A model generated the notes under the pieces. The model was not told the origin of the DNA. It searched no databases and worked only from the letters and a program-made list of their open reading frames with translations. Below are positions 31,989-43,730 of a DNA stretch of 64,000 nucleotides, piece after piece. Position 1 is the first letter of the stretch; each line of letters begins with the position of its first letter. The translations under genes and the position numbers were made by a program. Origin of the DNA: Moringa oleifera (Eukaryota > Streptophyta > Magnoliopsida > Brassicales > Moringaceae); contig JAJFZO010000734.1 in NCBI GenBank assembly GCA_021397835.1, positions 434,001 through 498,000 on the forward strand. Direction: 5' to 3'.

Positions 31989-34900
31989 CTAATGGATGCA
32001 AGCTCATAAGCTAAGAAGCCCCTAACGGTACGAAATTAGACTGAATCCAATCGAATCACCTCGTGAGCAAAGCAAGGGCACAGGAAATTGATCCCATCGT
32101 TTCTTGTCCCTATTCATGATGAGAGTGGGAGAAGTGACGTGAAGGTTGAGGAAGTCGCTTGTACAATGCGTGAAAGTATGGACCCAAGCAAATATGCTAT
32201 TTTGTTTGGCCAATCCCAAACTCTATGTATTCATGATTGATAAGAATGTGAGAGGAATAGTCTTAAATGATGGAAGGAAGGAACCCCCCTTACTCAATGA
32301 ACTACTTGTACCAATCTATCCTGAAAACATCCAATCGATCTACTGTGTGCTAATGACCTGCCATAGCAGGTAAGTAGAAGGTCTTGTGCACGAAACTGAT
32401 TAAATGGCTATCTCTAACATACGACTCAGTTCACAAAGAAGAAAAGAAGAATTAAATTCATTGTGGGATTGGAATTGACTTTTTATTCATGTTTTAGAGG
32501 TCAGTCACAGTTCTATAATCTATAATGGGATGTTCCTTAGATCTAATTTTATAATCGTCCTACCATTCCTGACTTTAGGAAGGAATGGAGTGAAGGATGA
32601 CCTTAATCTCTTTCAAAGAAAAAAAAATACCTAAATTCTGATTGAGAAACTACTGTAAATAAGTACTCCCTTGCTGAAGATCCTTTACTAAACCAATAAA
32701 AAGCCACCTCTTCTATGTTTTGCTTTTTTTCCAAGGCTCTTTCGGAGTGGAATCAATTATACTAATGTGCGTGAAGTTTAGATGAAATTAGGGCAGACCT
32801 TAGGGCTGCTGTTGGCCATGCCATTATAGAATTGAGGGTTTGTGACAACTTTGACACATTTCTACGAGAGCTAACAGATCATCCACTCTTCCCTAAAGTA
32901 AAGGAACTTAACATTGAAAAGTTGCGTCAACTGCCTAGGTTTGTTGAAAAAATGAATTAAAAGATGAGTGCCACAGCAGTAGCTTTTAAAATGGTAGCCG
33001 AGGCTAGGATTTGGGAAGGATATATATGAGAGTAAGTATGAGGAGAAAGAGCATTCTTATTTGTTGTTCTGGACCTAGGTTTAAAAACCTATTCACCTAT
33101 CACTTCCTAGATGGAGCTCTAACAATAGACCTATGAATGCCTTGGCTCTAAGCCATATATACCACCGTATGATGGAGTATTCAGCCGTGCAACAACTTTC
33201 TCAATCGCTATGGCCAATTTTTGAGCCCATTCATTGCTTTGAGAAATTGGTTGTGAGTAAAGAAGCATTTGAGTTGGCACGTAAGGTTAAGGGGTGGCAT
33301 AAGTTTTCAATAGCTTTTCTAATCTCTATTATATGTTTGATAGATCTGAATCTTATGTTTATGGGCATAGACGGATCCTTCTGCCCTAACCCAACCTCCT
33401 CTCCAAAAAAGCTTTGATTTCTTTTCACTTGTTTATACATTGAATGTTTATTTATATCATTAACATTGATAGTTGTATACAAATGGATAGCAATGTTAGT
33501 TAAGAATATTCCTTTCTTAGGCCAAGATGGTCTCTTTCTTCCTTCCCCTATTCTTGTCCTTCCCATTGTTGTTGATGGAGAAGCATTGAGCCAAGGAAGG
33601 AGTTAAGACAATCTTAGCTATAATCTCTGTTCTTAGTGTCTTTCTCTGCTCTGCATAGCTGTGCATTGAGGGAGCACCTGTGGTGTTAGTAAAGGTTTAC
33701 ACTAGGCAGTTACAAGGTAATACCACTAGGGAAGCTGATTAAGGCATATATTTTTATTGATCGATAACGAAGGGATTACTAATGATGAAATATACAAAAA
33801 AGGGCAAAATGCCATATTCTCCTTAACCTTTTGGAACCCATACATCTCTTTTAGGCACGATGAGAATTACTTCATTCTTAAGGCTTAGGGCGCGGTCTTC
33901 AATTTTAGCAAATGGCAAAAAAATCGATCAAAAAAGTCAATGTTAGTGTAAAGCATTCCCCAGAAAGAAAATAAGACAAACACAAAGGCTAACAACTCAA
34001 GCAATCTACCATTCTCTGTGTTGAAGAAACATAGGAAGCAGAGGTGCGGTTTAAGTGCACTAGGTAGCAAGAATTCCAAATGAAGGATTGGAGGCGTAGC
34101 TTTATCTTTCATTTGAGATTGGGCAGCCTCCCTTATTCATACTCCATATAAACAATAGGATTGGACTAAAAAGGTATTGAAAGCCAAGTATGTTGCTTAG
34201 TTTCATAGCTCAAATTCCAAATTATCTGTATCATTGAAAACTTGTGATTCTCGTCAAGTCAACTACTTTCTTTTAGTAGCTAGTCGGGTGAGAAGTAGGA
34301 CAAAGATCTCAATCGGAATCAGAGAATTTCTCACTTGGCACTGACACTTTATCTTTTGGATTGGATTCAACCCCGAAACTTGGTACACAGAGGTTAAGCT
34401 TTTCTCTAGTTTTTTCTTAAAGGCAAAGTTAATTAAAGCGGTGCAGCTCCCAAGTACCATTTGTCTCTAAGCCTATCTCCTACCGCTCATTGGGATTTTG
34501 ATTCCATTTCTTAATCAATGGGTGATTTTTAAATGCTTTGGCCTAGGAAGCATAATGGACTAACTTCTTTACAGGCAGAGTTAGTTATAGAAGGTACAAA
34601 CAGTTCGATCTAGCCAGTGAGCCGAAGCGTTAATCATAAAAAGAGCTCGTTAGTTTAGCTCTTCAATGATTCCTTCTCACCTGTGCTTGTCGCCTTTTCA
34701 CCATGGTTGGTTGACTTCAACATTCTAGTCTACCTTCTACCTTTACATGAAGTGATGGTTTAGTTTCTTTTAAAGAAATAAGGTTAGACAAATTAACCAT
34801 TAAAAAGCCATCGATCAATCAGGCAATTTGAGTAGTCTTTGAGAAGAAAAATAGGTCATTATCATTGTCTTGTCATCCCTGTGGAAAGGAATCATATTAA

Positions 34901-37900
34901 AAAGGCTACTATTGGTTCTAGTGATGAAGCCATTAAAGTTGAGATTGAATTTCTCATAAGGTAATTAGGCTTTTACCATTTTTCAACTCATTCGACATCC
35001 TTTTCATTTGATATGTTCCCATCCATTATAGAAGAGGAAGAGACCTCTATTAAGCCTACCTCAGTTTTGTTGTCTTTTGGATACTAAAAAAATAATCAGA
35101 GAAAAAAGTAGAAAAGGCAAGTCCAAACCTATCAAGCTCAATCAAATACAATTGACTGAGACTAGCGATAGGCTTCTTACTCTTAAAAGCTAAAAGATTC
35201 CCAGATTTTAATAAGTGAAGGGTCAGGCTTACCATGTTTAATAGAAGACAAGCCTAGCCAAGCCAGTAATCAGAGCTTACCATGGGAGAACAAACCTTAC
35301 TAAGAAATACCTAGGGTGGGGCTCATTGAAGAAACTCGATGGTCGTATTCTTCTTTTTCCATATCATGGGTTATAGGCTCATCTTACAGAAATTGCGTCC
35401 CAGCATGATAGGTTGCTTTTACTAATACAGTAATGGCTTCTTACTCAAGTCAGCCTCCTTTAGTTTGTCTTACAGATGGAGTGGCCTTTTCCCCAATAAG
35501 GTCTAGCTTGAAGACAAGTAAGCTATTAAGACACACATAACCACCTTTTTTAGCTTACACGGAATGATTATGGCTCTGGAATGTCTTTTTCTCAAATAAG
35601 GTAAAGGCATAGCCTGGGCTAACATATAAAACTAGTCACAGAAAAGGGTGAAAAAGATGAAGGCTAAAGCATTGACTGAAGAGGGGGTAAACACATACTC
35701 ACCTCTAACTCCTTTTTCGCCTACTGACTATTACTCGACCAAATGCTTCCTACATCATTTAAAAGAGGGATCTAGCTCATAACGTACTTTCAAAGAAACA
35801 TGGGATTAGGCTAAGATCGAATGGATTTTTCACTCCTTTCTTACTACTCAGCGCTTCTCTTTTGAATCTTCTTACCCCTTTGGAAGCCTAGCTATTCTTT
35901 TTATAACTACCGCAGCTACAATGGACAGGATGGGAATGGGTTGGAAAGAAGGAAAAAGCGCAGTCTCCACTTCCTTACTTCAGGACAACAGCTCTATAAC
36001 TTACATTGACTTGAAAGCACATTTGGTCACTTTCAGGTTCTGATCGTGGAGTCGAAGCTAACTAATGACTATTGGGAATGCCTCATACTAGCAAAATCAG
36101 ACGCACAATCCATTTTTCAAATAAAGAGTTCTAACTTTGTTACCATGGCTTTGAAAGATGCATCAAAGATCCCTTCTCCATTAACCCATAAACGGGGATG
36201 AAAAAGCAAGAAATAGGGCAGTGGGATAGTTAGCACACACTAGTGAATCCAGTACGTAAGTCGCTTTCATTCCTAACGGACCGACACAAAAAGACCGCTT
36301 AAGTTACTGTTTACGCACATAACTCATTAAAAGGGGAAGTAAAGATTATACTCCCTACTAGACTTGTTTAAAAGATAAAAAGATGGATGAGCCACTCTCT
36401 CTATCTGACTAAGCTTGGCCTTTACATGGGCACCTTGCCCACTGCGCCCCTTGCTCTAGTGCTAGCGTACATAAAGTAGTAGACCCCAGCTCCTTTTAGC
36501 TTTCTTTGGTGTGGCTCTTATAACTATGAGTAGCTATTATCTTCTTCCTTATTCTTAGAGAATTAGATATAGAACCATCAGGAGCAAGAGCATTCATTAA
36601 CAAAGATGGATTGGCTTCGGTTGACCTTCTTACTGTAGGAATGCTTGAAAAAGCTTTGATTCTAATAAGCTCATGACCAATCTCAGAGGTAGCTGGGAAC
36701 AAAAGGAATAAGTGCTCAAAGCTAAGATTAGTTACTATTGGACTTCTTTCCTTAGAGAGAAGGTGTTAGCAGGGAAAACAGCCTGGTTGATTAAAGTAAA
36801 AGGCCAGGGTATAACGCTTTTATTTTGTTTTGTGGGAATACCCGCTTTTCAGTATGGATATCGATTACTAAAGTCTCTTCCCACGGTCTAAGCTAAGCCC
36901 AAAAGAGAAAAATGAGAGTTAGATCCATAAATGAAGAGATATTATCTCACAGATGAAAAAAAAAAAAAGAGGTCACTTGTTTTAGTTAAGCAATCATAGA
37001 GACCGAGAAGAGTTTGCAGCGAAAACTCTCCCCCTATAAGCCACTTATACGTAGAGCCAAAGAGAGTAATGGGAGGAAAGGAGTTCAAACCTGTCTCAAG
37101 GCCTAATAGGTCTATTCCTGTTACTTTACTTACTTCCTTGGTGGAGGTTGAGTTGAAGAAGCTGTGACAGAACAAGCTCTTACAGAATCAGCAGCTATTG
37201 AACCCCCAACTATTGGAAGAAGGACTACTGGTAGTGGTTCGTCTTACCTTATTAGTAGTGGTCAGTAGGAAGAAGACTAGCTTTGGCATTCAACAGTGAA
37301 CCATGTCTTAGATTCAGCATTGGTTGGGCATGGCATTAGATTATGAAGGCGCTTAAGCTAAGCCCTAAAATTTTCGCGCTTTACTCTTACTATTTTGGTT
37401 TAGGAAGAGAAAAGCATTGTTTAGCTTGCGTTAGCTTAGATGGTCTTTAAGATGAAATGCAAAAAAGTCTTAATCAAAGATGAAAGTCTTCATCCAGGCA
37501 AAGTGGGAATACCTAAGACGATCCGATGAATAATTGAGTCCATACCTAGCTCTAGGCTTTCAAGAAGAAAACCCAAGCTCAAGGGCCTATCTCTGTCATA
37601 TCGTTAAGCCAAAGAAGAGAGAAAGCCTAGCCCTTAAAGCAAGCCTACTTCACCTTCACTTCCTTCTATACTTGATTCTTAATATGCTCTAAAGGCAGCT
37701 AGTGACTCAAGCTCTTCTATAGTGAAATCACCCTCACGTAATTCAATGGTTCAGCTCAAGTTCAAATGGTATCTGGGGTGTACTTCTTATCTGTTGTTCA
37801 TGAATCCATTTCAAGTTTTAAAGCATACCCAGTCTTTTCTCTTTCAGTTGCTGCTTCAGAGAAAGAAGTTTCATTGGGGAAGGTGGTATCTTCTAGTTGA

Positions 37901-38558
37901 TCATTGAAGCTTTTAACTTAAAGGACTAATCTTTGCTTGAACTTAGCCCGAGTAAGGCTAACTTAAATAAAGATAGCTAGAGGAGAAGCCTTTATATGAA
38001 ACCATTTCTTTCTCTCTAGGAAGCATAGCCTACTTTCATACTAAAGGTTTGAGACTTTCCTTCTGATCCTAGTTCTTAGCACTGGGAAGAGTCCCTATAA
38101 CCTACGGAGTAAGGAGTAAGAGAGGAAATTCACCCTAGAATTGTTAGGCTTATTAAACGTAGACAGCATTAGTCTAGTAAGGCTGAAGAATGGTTTTTGA
38201 AAAGTACTAGAAATAAAAATTATTCCAATGCTTCAGTGGGCTTTTTCTTAATATGCTGAGACTCATCTTATACAGTGAAGTAGAAAAGCAATGAAGTAGA
38301 ATTACTGGTATGGTATATGAAGAGAAATTTGACCTATTCGAAGAGAGGTTCGACTTCCATTACCCTGATGTGAAGAAGTACAGCCCCTTAGTGCAAAAGA
38401 GATAAAGGAAGGACAATGAGGATGTTGTGTGTGGTGAAGAGCCTTTTCATTTCTAAACGAGCGTGGAAGGCACCTATGCTCCTTTTTAACTGCGAAATAC
38501 ACAAAAGTTAGGGACCAAAAAAATATATTATCTACGATACCTTGTCTGGAGGCAAAAG

Positions 38559-38900
38559 ATGAGCTATGAAAAGAATCTGTTGGAAGGCATAGAGAGAAGG
38601 CAGGAAAGCAAAGAAATGGACATGACTAAAAACAGAAAGGACCAAACTCTAATGATAAAGAGTGAAAAACAAGAAATGGATCTACTAGAGGAACAGATGG
38701 TGGAAGCTACCTACAGAGATAAAGTAGTGGGAAGCTCCTCAAAAAAGCAAGAGTTTTTACTAAAAAACAAAACAGATTTTGTTTGCTTTGTTCCCTCAAG
38801 ACATCTACTCAATGAAGAAGTCATAGGATGTGTAGTAGTAGAATGGGACAGCATGCCCAATCCAAGTAGTTCTTGTGCCTCATGGAAAAAAGGAAAATAA
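38559..38900 (+). pseudogene. Unrecognised open frame, 113 codons, duplicated at 49633
   Basis: It starts MSYEKNLLEGIERRQESKEM, is strongly charged over its first 60 residues, and ends with PNPSSSCASWKKGK. The second block carries the same sequence at 49633-50080 with a one-base deletion near 49830 that shifts the frame, plus 111 extra bases (49895-50005). Those bases read in frame in the second half as HLIGKANTKIDIASLIVKSG and so on. I know no related protein. Because the longer form looks coding-like (no stop in the extra 37 codons), the ancestral sequence may have been a real gene or a mitochondrial chimeric frame. Confidence 0.35.
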
Positions 38901-40823
38901 TCGAGTAAACAGTGGTCCTTCCCTAAATAGGAATAGGTTACATCTCTAGATGGTCATATTCACTATGAGAAAGTTTGCTAGCCAATTAAATAATTATCCT
39001 CAAAGGGAAAGTGTTTCCTTCTTTTAAGTTAGTTCTTTCCATAGAACAAAGTAGTGTTGGTAATTGCATCCTTGCCAACCCGCTGTAAGAGTTACTAGCC
39101 AACGTACTGTACTCACCTCCATATAAAGAGATTAAATAGCCTATTTTACTTTCACAGGCCTTAAGAGACTGGCCAATAAGTTAAGAGATCTAAGAGATAC
39201 CTTTTAAAGAACCTAAAGGCCTAGTAAGAATATTCTCTTTTCATTCTTAACACTGACATGTAATAAGCATAAAGAAATTGATTTAGTTTGTCCGTAGGTA
39301 AATCTTAACTGGTTTCTTTCTTTTTGAACTCTTAAACGAATTAAAGAAATTAATAAGGCTATGACTTAAAGATACTCTTTATGGACTTCTTTTCACTCTT
39401 AACCTTGACATGAATACTTTAATATCATAAAGAACACCCTTAAGTTTCTCTGTAGGTCAAGATTAAACTATTTCTTTTACACTTACCCCTCATTGGCCTA
39501 GTAATAAAGGTAATAAGACCAGGCTTGTAGGTTTTCTTTGCCTGACCTATAAGTTGCACATTTGAATCTTGTTCATAAATCTAAATCCATCTTGAAGAAA
39601 AAGAACAGCATTTAAGAAAAAACAACTCTAACAGTTAAGTATTCTGGAATCTATGTAAAGTTAACTGCTATAATCGATTCCTTGGGCTGGGAATATGAAG
39701 ACCTAATAGGAATAGGAAGACATAAACTTTACTAGCATAAAGGCATATTGAAAATGATTTGAATCTCTAGTACCAATGTACGACAGAGAAGAAAGGCCAT
39801 ACCTTATTTCAATATAGGAAAACCTTCTTTCATAGTCGATTGATTGGGTCCTTATGAGATAGATAAGTGTTCGGGATTTCATTGACTTTGTCTGATAGCA
39901 TGACAAACGAGTCAATCAGTGGAATTTAAGCACTCTTTTAATAGATTTTCTTTGATTAGCCTTAAGATAAGAACAAAAAAAAAAAAAAATTGGTCAATGT
40001 CAATTGACAGGAAAGTGAGCCAAATTCACATTTCTAAACAATTCAATAAATAAAATGGAAAAGATCCCACAAAGCTCAACTTTAACTGAGAAGGTTTCAG
40101 AATTGGTTGCTCGAATTCGAAACTCCTAGGTCATAAGGAAGAGTGAAATGCTAATCGAATAAAAGTTTCTTCGTCCAAACATAAAGCTAAATTCCAAGTA
40201 GGCTACCTAAAAGAAAGTTACCATTTAGTTACTATTTTCTTACCCTTAAGTTGCCCAAAAATTTTAGAGTTAATCCAATATAAAAAAGGAAGAACTACTA
40301 TTGAACTAAGTTATCTACCCAAACTAACCTAAATGTTTTGCCTTTGCATAATTCCCTAGCATCATGCCCACAAGAATGACAACTACTATCATGATATATG
40401 GATCAGCCTTGCTTTTTTCGTTAATAACCTGTCTCGCTAAGCTAACCATGAAAAAATTGGAACTTCTTAAGGAGCAAAAAACTCCCTATTTCATTATAGA
40501 TTACAGTAATTTTTGTAACCTACCTGCTTTTTTGTCGTAACCTAACTCCTATTTATTGAGTCTAGGATCGATTTCAACCTGAAGACTGCCTAGTCTTTCT
40601 CGGCTTTCTCTACCATGCCTTTCATCATGAACTACTAAATCGATTCCTCTTATTGGCAAAGATAAATCTAGCATTTTGGCTTTCTTGAGTCCTAGCGACT
40701 TCTTTGTCAAGCAAGAATTCTTCCTTTAGTTAATCAATTCCTTTAAGGAATCCACTATGGAAAGCAATTGAACAGGATCGATACCGACTAAGCATGTTGA
40801 CTATCATCAAGCATACCACCCTA

Positions 40824-41500
40824 CTCGAAAGCATTCTCTCTATTTGAAAGCTTACCATCAACACTAACTAATGCAAGGAAAAGAGAGTCATTATTCAAGC
40901 CATGCTACCATTCATTCCTAGTCGATAAGAGATAAGACAAAGTCTATCTTTTCCTTGATTCCCTTTTACCCCTATCCACAGTTTACTTCGCCTTTTCTTC
41001 TTCTTTTTTTTTAACCATAGTTCAGCAAGAGAAAAGCTAATCTTTTTAACAGTTTTTCAAGTGAATGGAATGATTCTTCCCTTAAAGGTGACGTCACTAC
41101 CTAGATCCTTATCTCATGAGCCTGTTCTGGGAGTTAATTTAATGGCATCAACATCTCATCTCGAAAGCATTCTCTCTATTCGAAAGCTTACCATCGACAC
41201 TAACTAATGCAAGGAAAAGAGAGTCATTATTCAAGCCATGCTACCATTCATTCCTAGTCGACAAGAGATAAGACAAAGTCTACCTTTCCCTTGATTCCTT
41301 TTTACCCCTCTGCACAGTTTACTTCGTCTTTTCTTCTTCTTTTTTTTTTTTTTGCCACAGTTCAGCAAGAGAAAAGCTAATCTTTTTAACAGTTTTTCAA
41401 GTGAATGGAATAATTTTTCCCCTGAAGGTGACGTCACTACCTAGATCCTTATCACTTGAACCTGTTGTGGGAGCTAACTTAATGGCATTGACATCTCATC
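40824..41500. repeat. 336-bp tandem duplication, present only in block 1
   Basis: CTCGAAAGCATTCTCTCTAT at 40824 recurs at 41160. Both copies continue through CTTACCATC, CATGCTACCATTCATTCC, a T run and GGTGACGTCACTACCTAG. Block 2 has this sequence once (about 51975-52300), so the duplication is younger than the block duplication. Confidence 0.85.
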
Positions 41501-43613
41501 TAGTCTAGATTGATTCCTTAAGAGCTTCTTTTTTAGCAGGCGATTTGGCCCATTTTATCTTTTTTATTCTCCTTCCTAGTAATAAAGTTAGGTTTTTCCC
41601 TATCACGACCACCTTCCTTTATTCGAAATGAATTCATCATAAAAGAAAATGCCAGTGAACCCAACCGGTTCCATCCCAATTCTCTCAGATAGAACAGGAT
41701 AGCTGCCATTAAGCTGCCTTTTTAGAGCTAAGGCAAGATCAATGCCATCAAGAAGAAGGAATAATAGCCTTTATGCCTTGAGCCTTGAGCTAAAAACATT
41801 GACCTTATGCCTGGTTAGATTAAGACATTGTCGCATTTCATCTCAAAGAGGATCTAAATCTTTCTTTCCAACTTAGCCAAACCACTGAGCTCACATCAAT
41901 TCACTCTTTCTTTATCGTAAGCAAATAGCCAAAAGAGCTAATAAAAGAGCACTTTCTTTATTTATTCTGAAACCATTTACAGAGTAGTTACTACAAAAAG
42001 ACTAGCATCTTCAACATGAAAAACAAGCAAAGACCTCCCTTTTAGTTTGGTGGCCTCCTTCCTTTAGAAAAGTGAAAGTAGGATCAGAATCTGACTTCGG
42101 ACATGGGATCTTGCTTAAAGAAATTTCCATTGAGCTGGATAAGTCTTAAAAAACATTCCACCGGCACTCATCCCTTATTTAATCGGCACTCAGCCCTTCT
42201 CTCCTTATTTTAAGAGCTAAACCAACCTTTATTCTTTCAATAACAATTAGGCCTTTTTTTAATCCTACTGCCCTTTTCCCAAGACATGAAGAAAAAGCTA
42301 TCGATTTAGCCTACTTTGACTAAGCTATTCTTCTTGTTTTGAAAGAAGAAGTAGCCCCATTGATGATAAAAGATTCAATAGCTGGGGATCTTGCTAACAA
42401 TGAAATTCCTAACCTTAAATCATATAACTGAAGATGAGCTCCTCTCGTCCTTTTTGGCCATTAAAAGCGTGGAAATTGTGGCTTCTTCTTTAGATTCGTT
42501 CAAAAGAGTATTTGTCTAATCTAATGCCATGCCTTAGGTCTTAATCTCCTAATGCTCATACTCCAATAGCTAAATCGATGGTATCATTTTTTTCCCCCTC
42601 AAGCTTTCAATATCAGATTCTTCCTTTCGAGTTCCTTCACTTATAGTATTGAATTTAGTGAAAGCTGAAGACTAAGAAGAAGGTACAGAAGCCAAGCCAA
42701 TACCCAGTTGGATAAAGCTAGCCACCTCACTTTGTATACCTTCCCTAGATCAGTCTTTCTTTCCTTCCCCCTTTACTATAAGGCTCACTCCTTCAGATAT
42801 GGTTGAACTCTCATTCTAAGGTCTCATCCTTTAAGCATTCACCAGGCCACCTAAGATTCATAACTACACCGATCGAAATGGCTCACTCCTGTAAGGTTTA
42901 TTTCATGATTTGCAGAGGCCTTGACAACTACTACATGATCATATCAAGACAGGAACCTGGTTGTGATCTTTCTCCAAGTATGAAAGCAGTAGGTCCATAT
43001 GTAAAAAGTGTCCCCCTTAATACACCTTTGATACTACTGTCTTTTGTCATTAGACTTATCCATGACTCTAACATTTGACTCATCATGCACTTTCAGGTTT
43101 ACCCTTGACCATCTTACTTTCATTGTCTAGTTTGGACTTGGAGCATCTGTTGGCCCTTTAATTCACTAGTAGCAGAAATTGAAAGACGAAGTCAGTTTAC
43201 ACATTCTTAAAAGTCTTTTTTTGACTCACATGAAGATCAAAGGCTTAGCTGGCTTGGGTTGCTGTCTCAACACATGTCAATCCTTATGTCCCCAGTGAGT
43301 AGGTTAAGGCACTTTATGTTACTGCTTGCTTATATCTTTTAGTATGCCAATCAAACTTGTTTACTCTATATTATTGATAAATCGATATTTCCCTTAAATC
43401 ACTAGCTTTCATATGCCTCAGGACTTTTAACATTATTCTATCTTCAAATGAAGACCTTGTAGGCCTTATTATAAAGATAAAAGTAACAATGAGCCAACTA
43501 CTATAACTACATGCACATCTAGTCAGTGCCTTGGAAGCAAGCTATCTTAACTATCTTCCAAAGTTCTAAATAATTTACTGATCAAAGGCTGTGATTGTGG
43601 ATTGCTTTACAGG

Positions 43614-43730
43614 TCCCATCTCAAACATTGTCGAACAAGAAAGTCAGCCACGTCCACTATATCAATGCTTTTTCTTATTCTCTCAGCCTGGTGATCAACA
43701 TTTCTTTTATCTCCCTATTCTGTGCATGGC
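43614..43730. other. Spacer between the two large repeat blocks
   Basis: About 117 bp separate the end of block 1 homology (CTTTACAGG) from the start of block 2 (CTAATGAATC). The final bases TGTGCATGGC just left of 43731 represent the left side of the site where the CACTA element sits in block 1. Confidence 0.6.

Larger units (their letters stand above)
25600..33461 (+). repeat. Three head-to-tail copies of a 2.62-kb chimeric CACTA/target unit
   Basis: Units are 25600-28215 (A), 28216-30832 (B) and 30833-33461 (C). Each begins inside the TnpA gene at ATGAGTGTTCTAAAAATG (or its equivalent), continues through the TnpA 3' end and the CACTA right terminus (ends 26741, 29355, 31988), and then carries about 1.47 kb of the DNA flanking the insertion. 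At each internal junction (28215/28216 and 30832/30833) flank sequence ...TATATCATT is joined straight to the TnpA internal ATGAG. In unit C the flank continues uninterrupted past 33461, so C holds the original right junction. B and C look more alike than either is to A (for example identical peptides at 29513 and 32146). Confidence 0.9.
31989..43613. repeat. Large direct repeat, block 1 (mitochondrial-like DNA)
   Basis: This is about 11.6 kb of mostly non-coding DNA that is collinear with 43731-54394 at a starting offset of 11742 bp. Where I compared them (for example 37490-37740 with 48550-48800) they are about 90% identical, with mostly C/T and G/A differences. The texture (purine- and pyrimidine-rich CTTTCTTTCC and GAAAGAAG tracts, many truncated frames, moderate GC) is that of seed-plant mitochondrial intergenic DNA, and block 2 runs into a ccmFn pseudogene. 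I recognise no full gene. Shared short frames include 32146-32373, 33133-33417, 38559-38900 and a MIYGSALLFSLITCLAKL stretch near 40393. Mitochondrial origin is an inference. Confidence 0.65.

Noticed and set aside
41231..41437. 68-codon minus-strand frame containing a polylysine run
   Set aside because: It is produced by the T tract inside the 336-bp tandem repeat; no family features and no equivalent in block 2.
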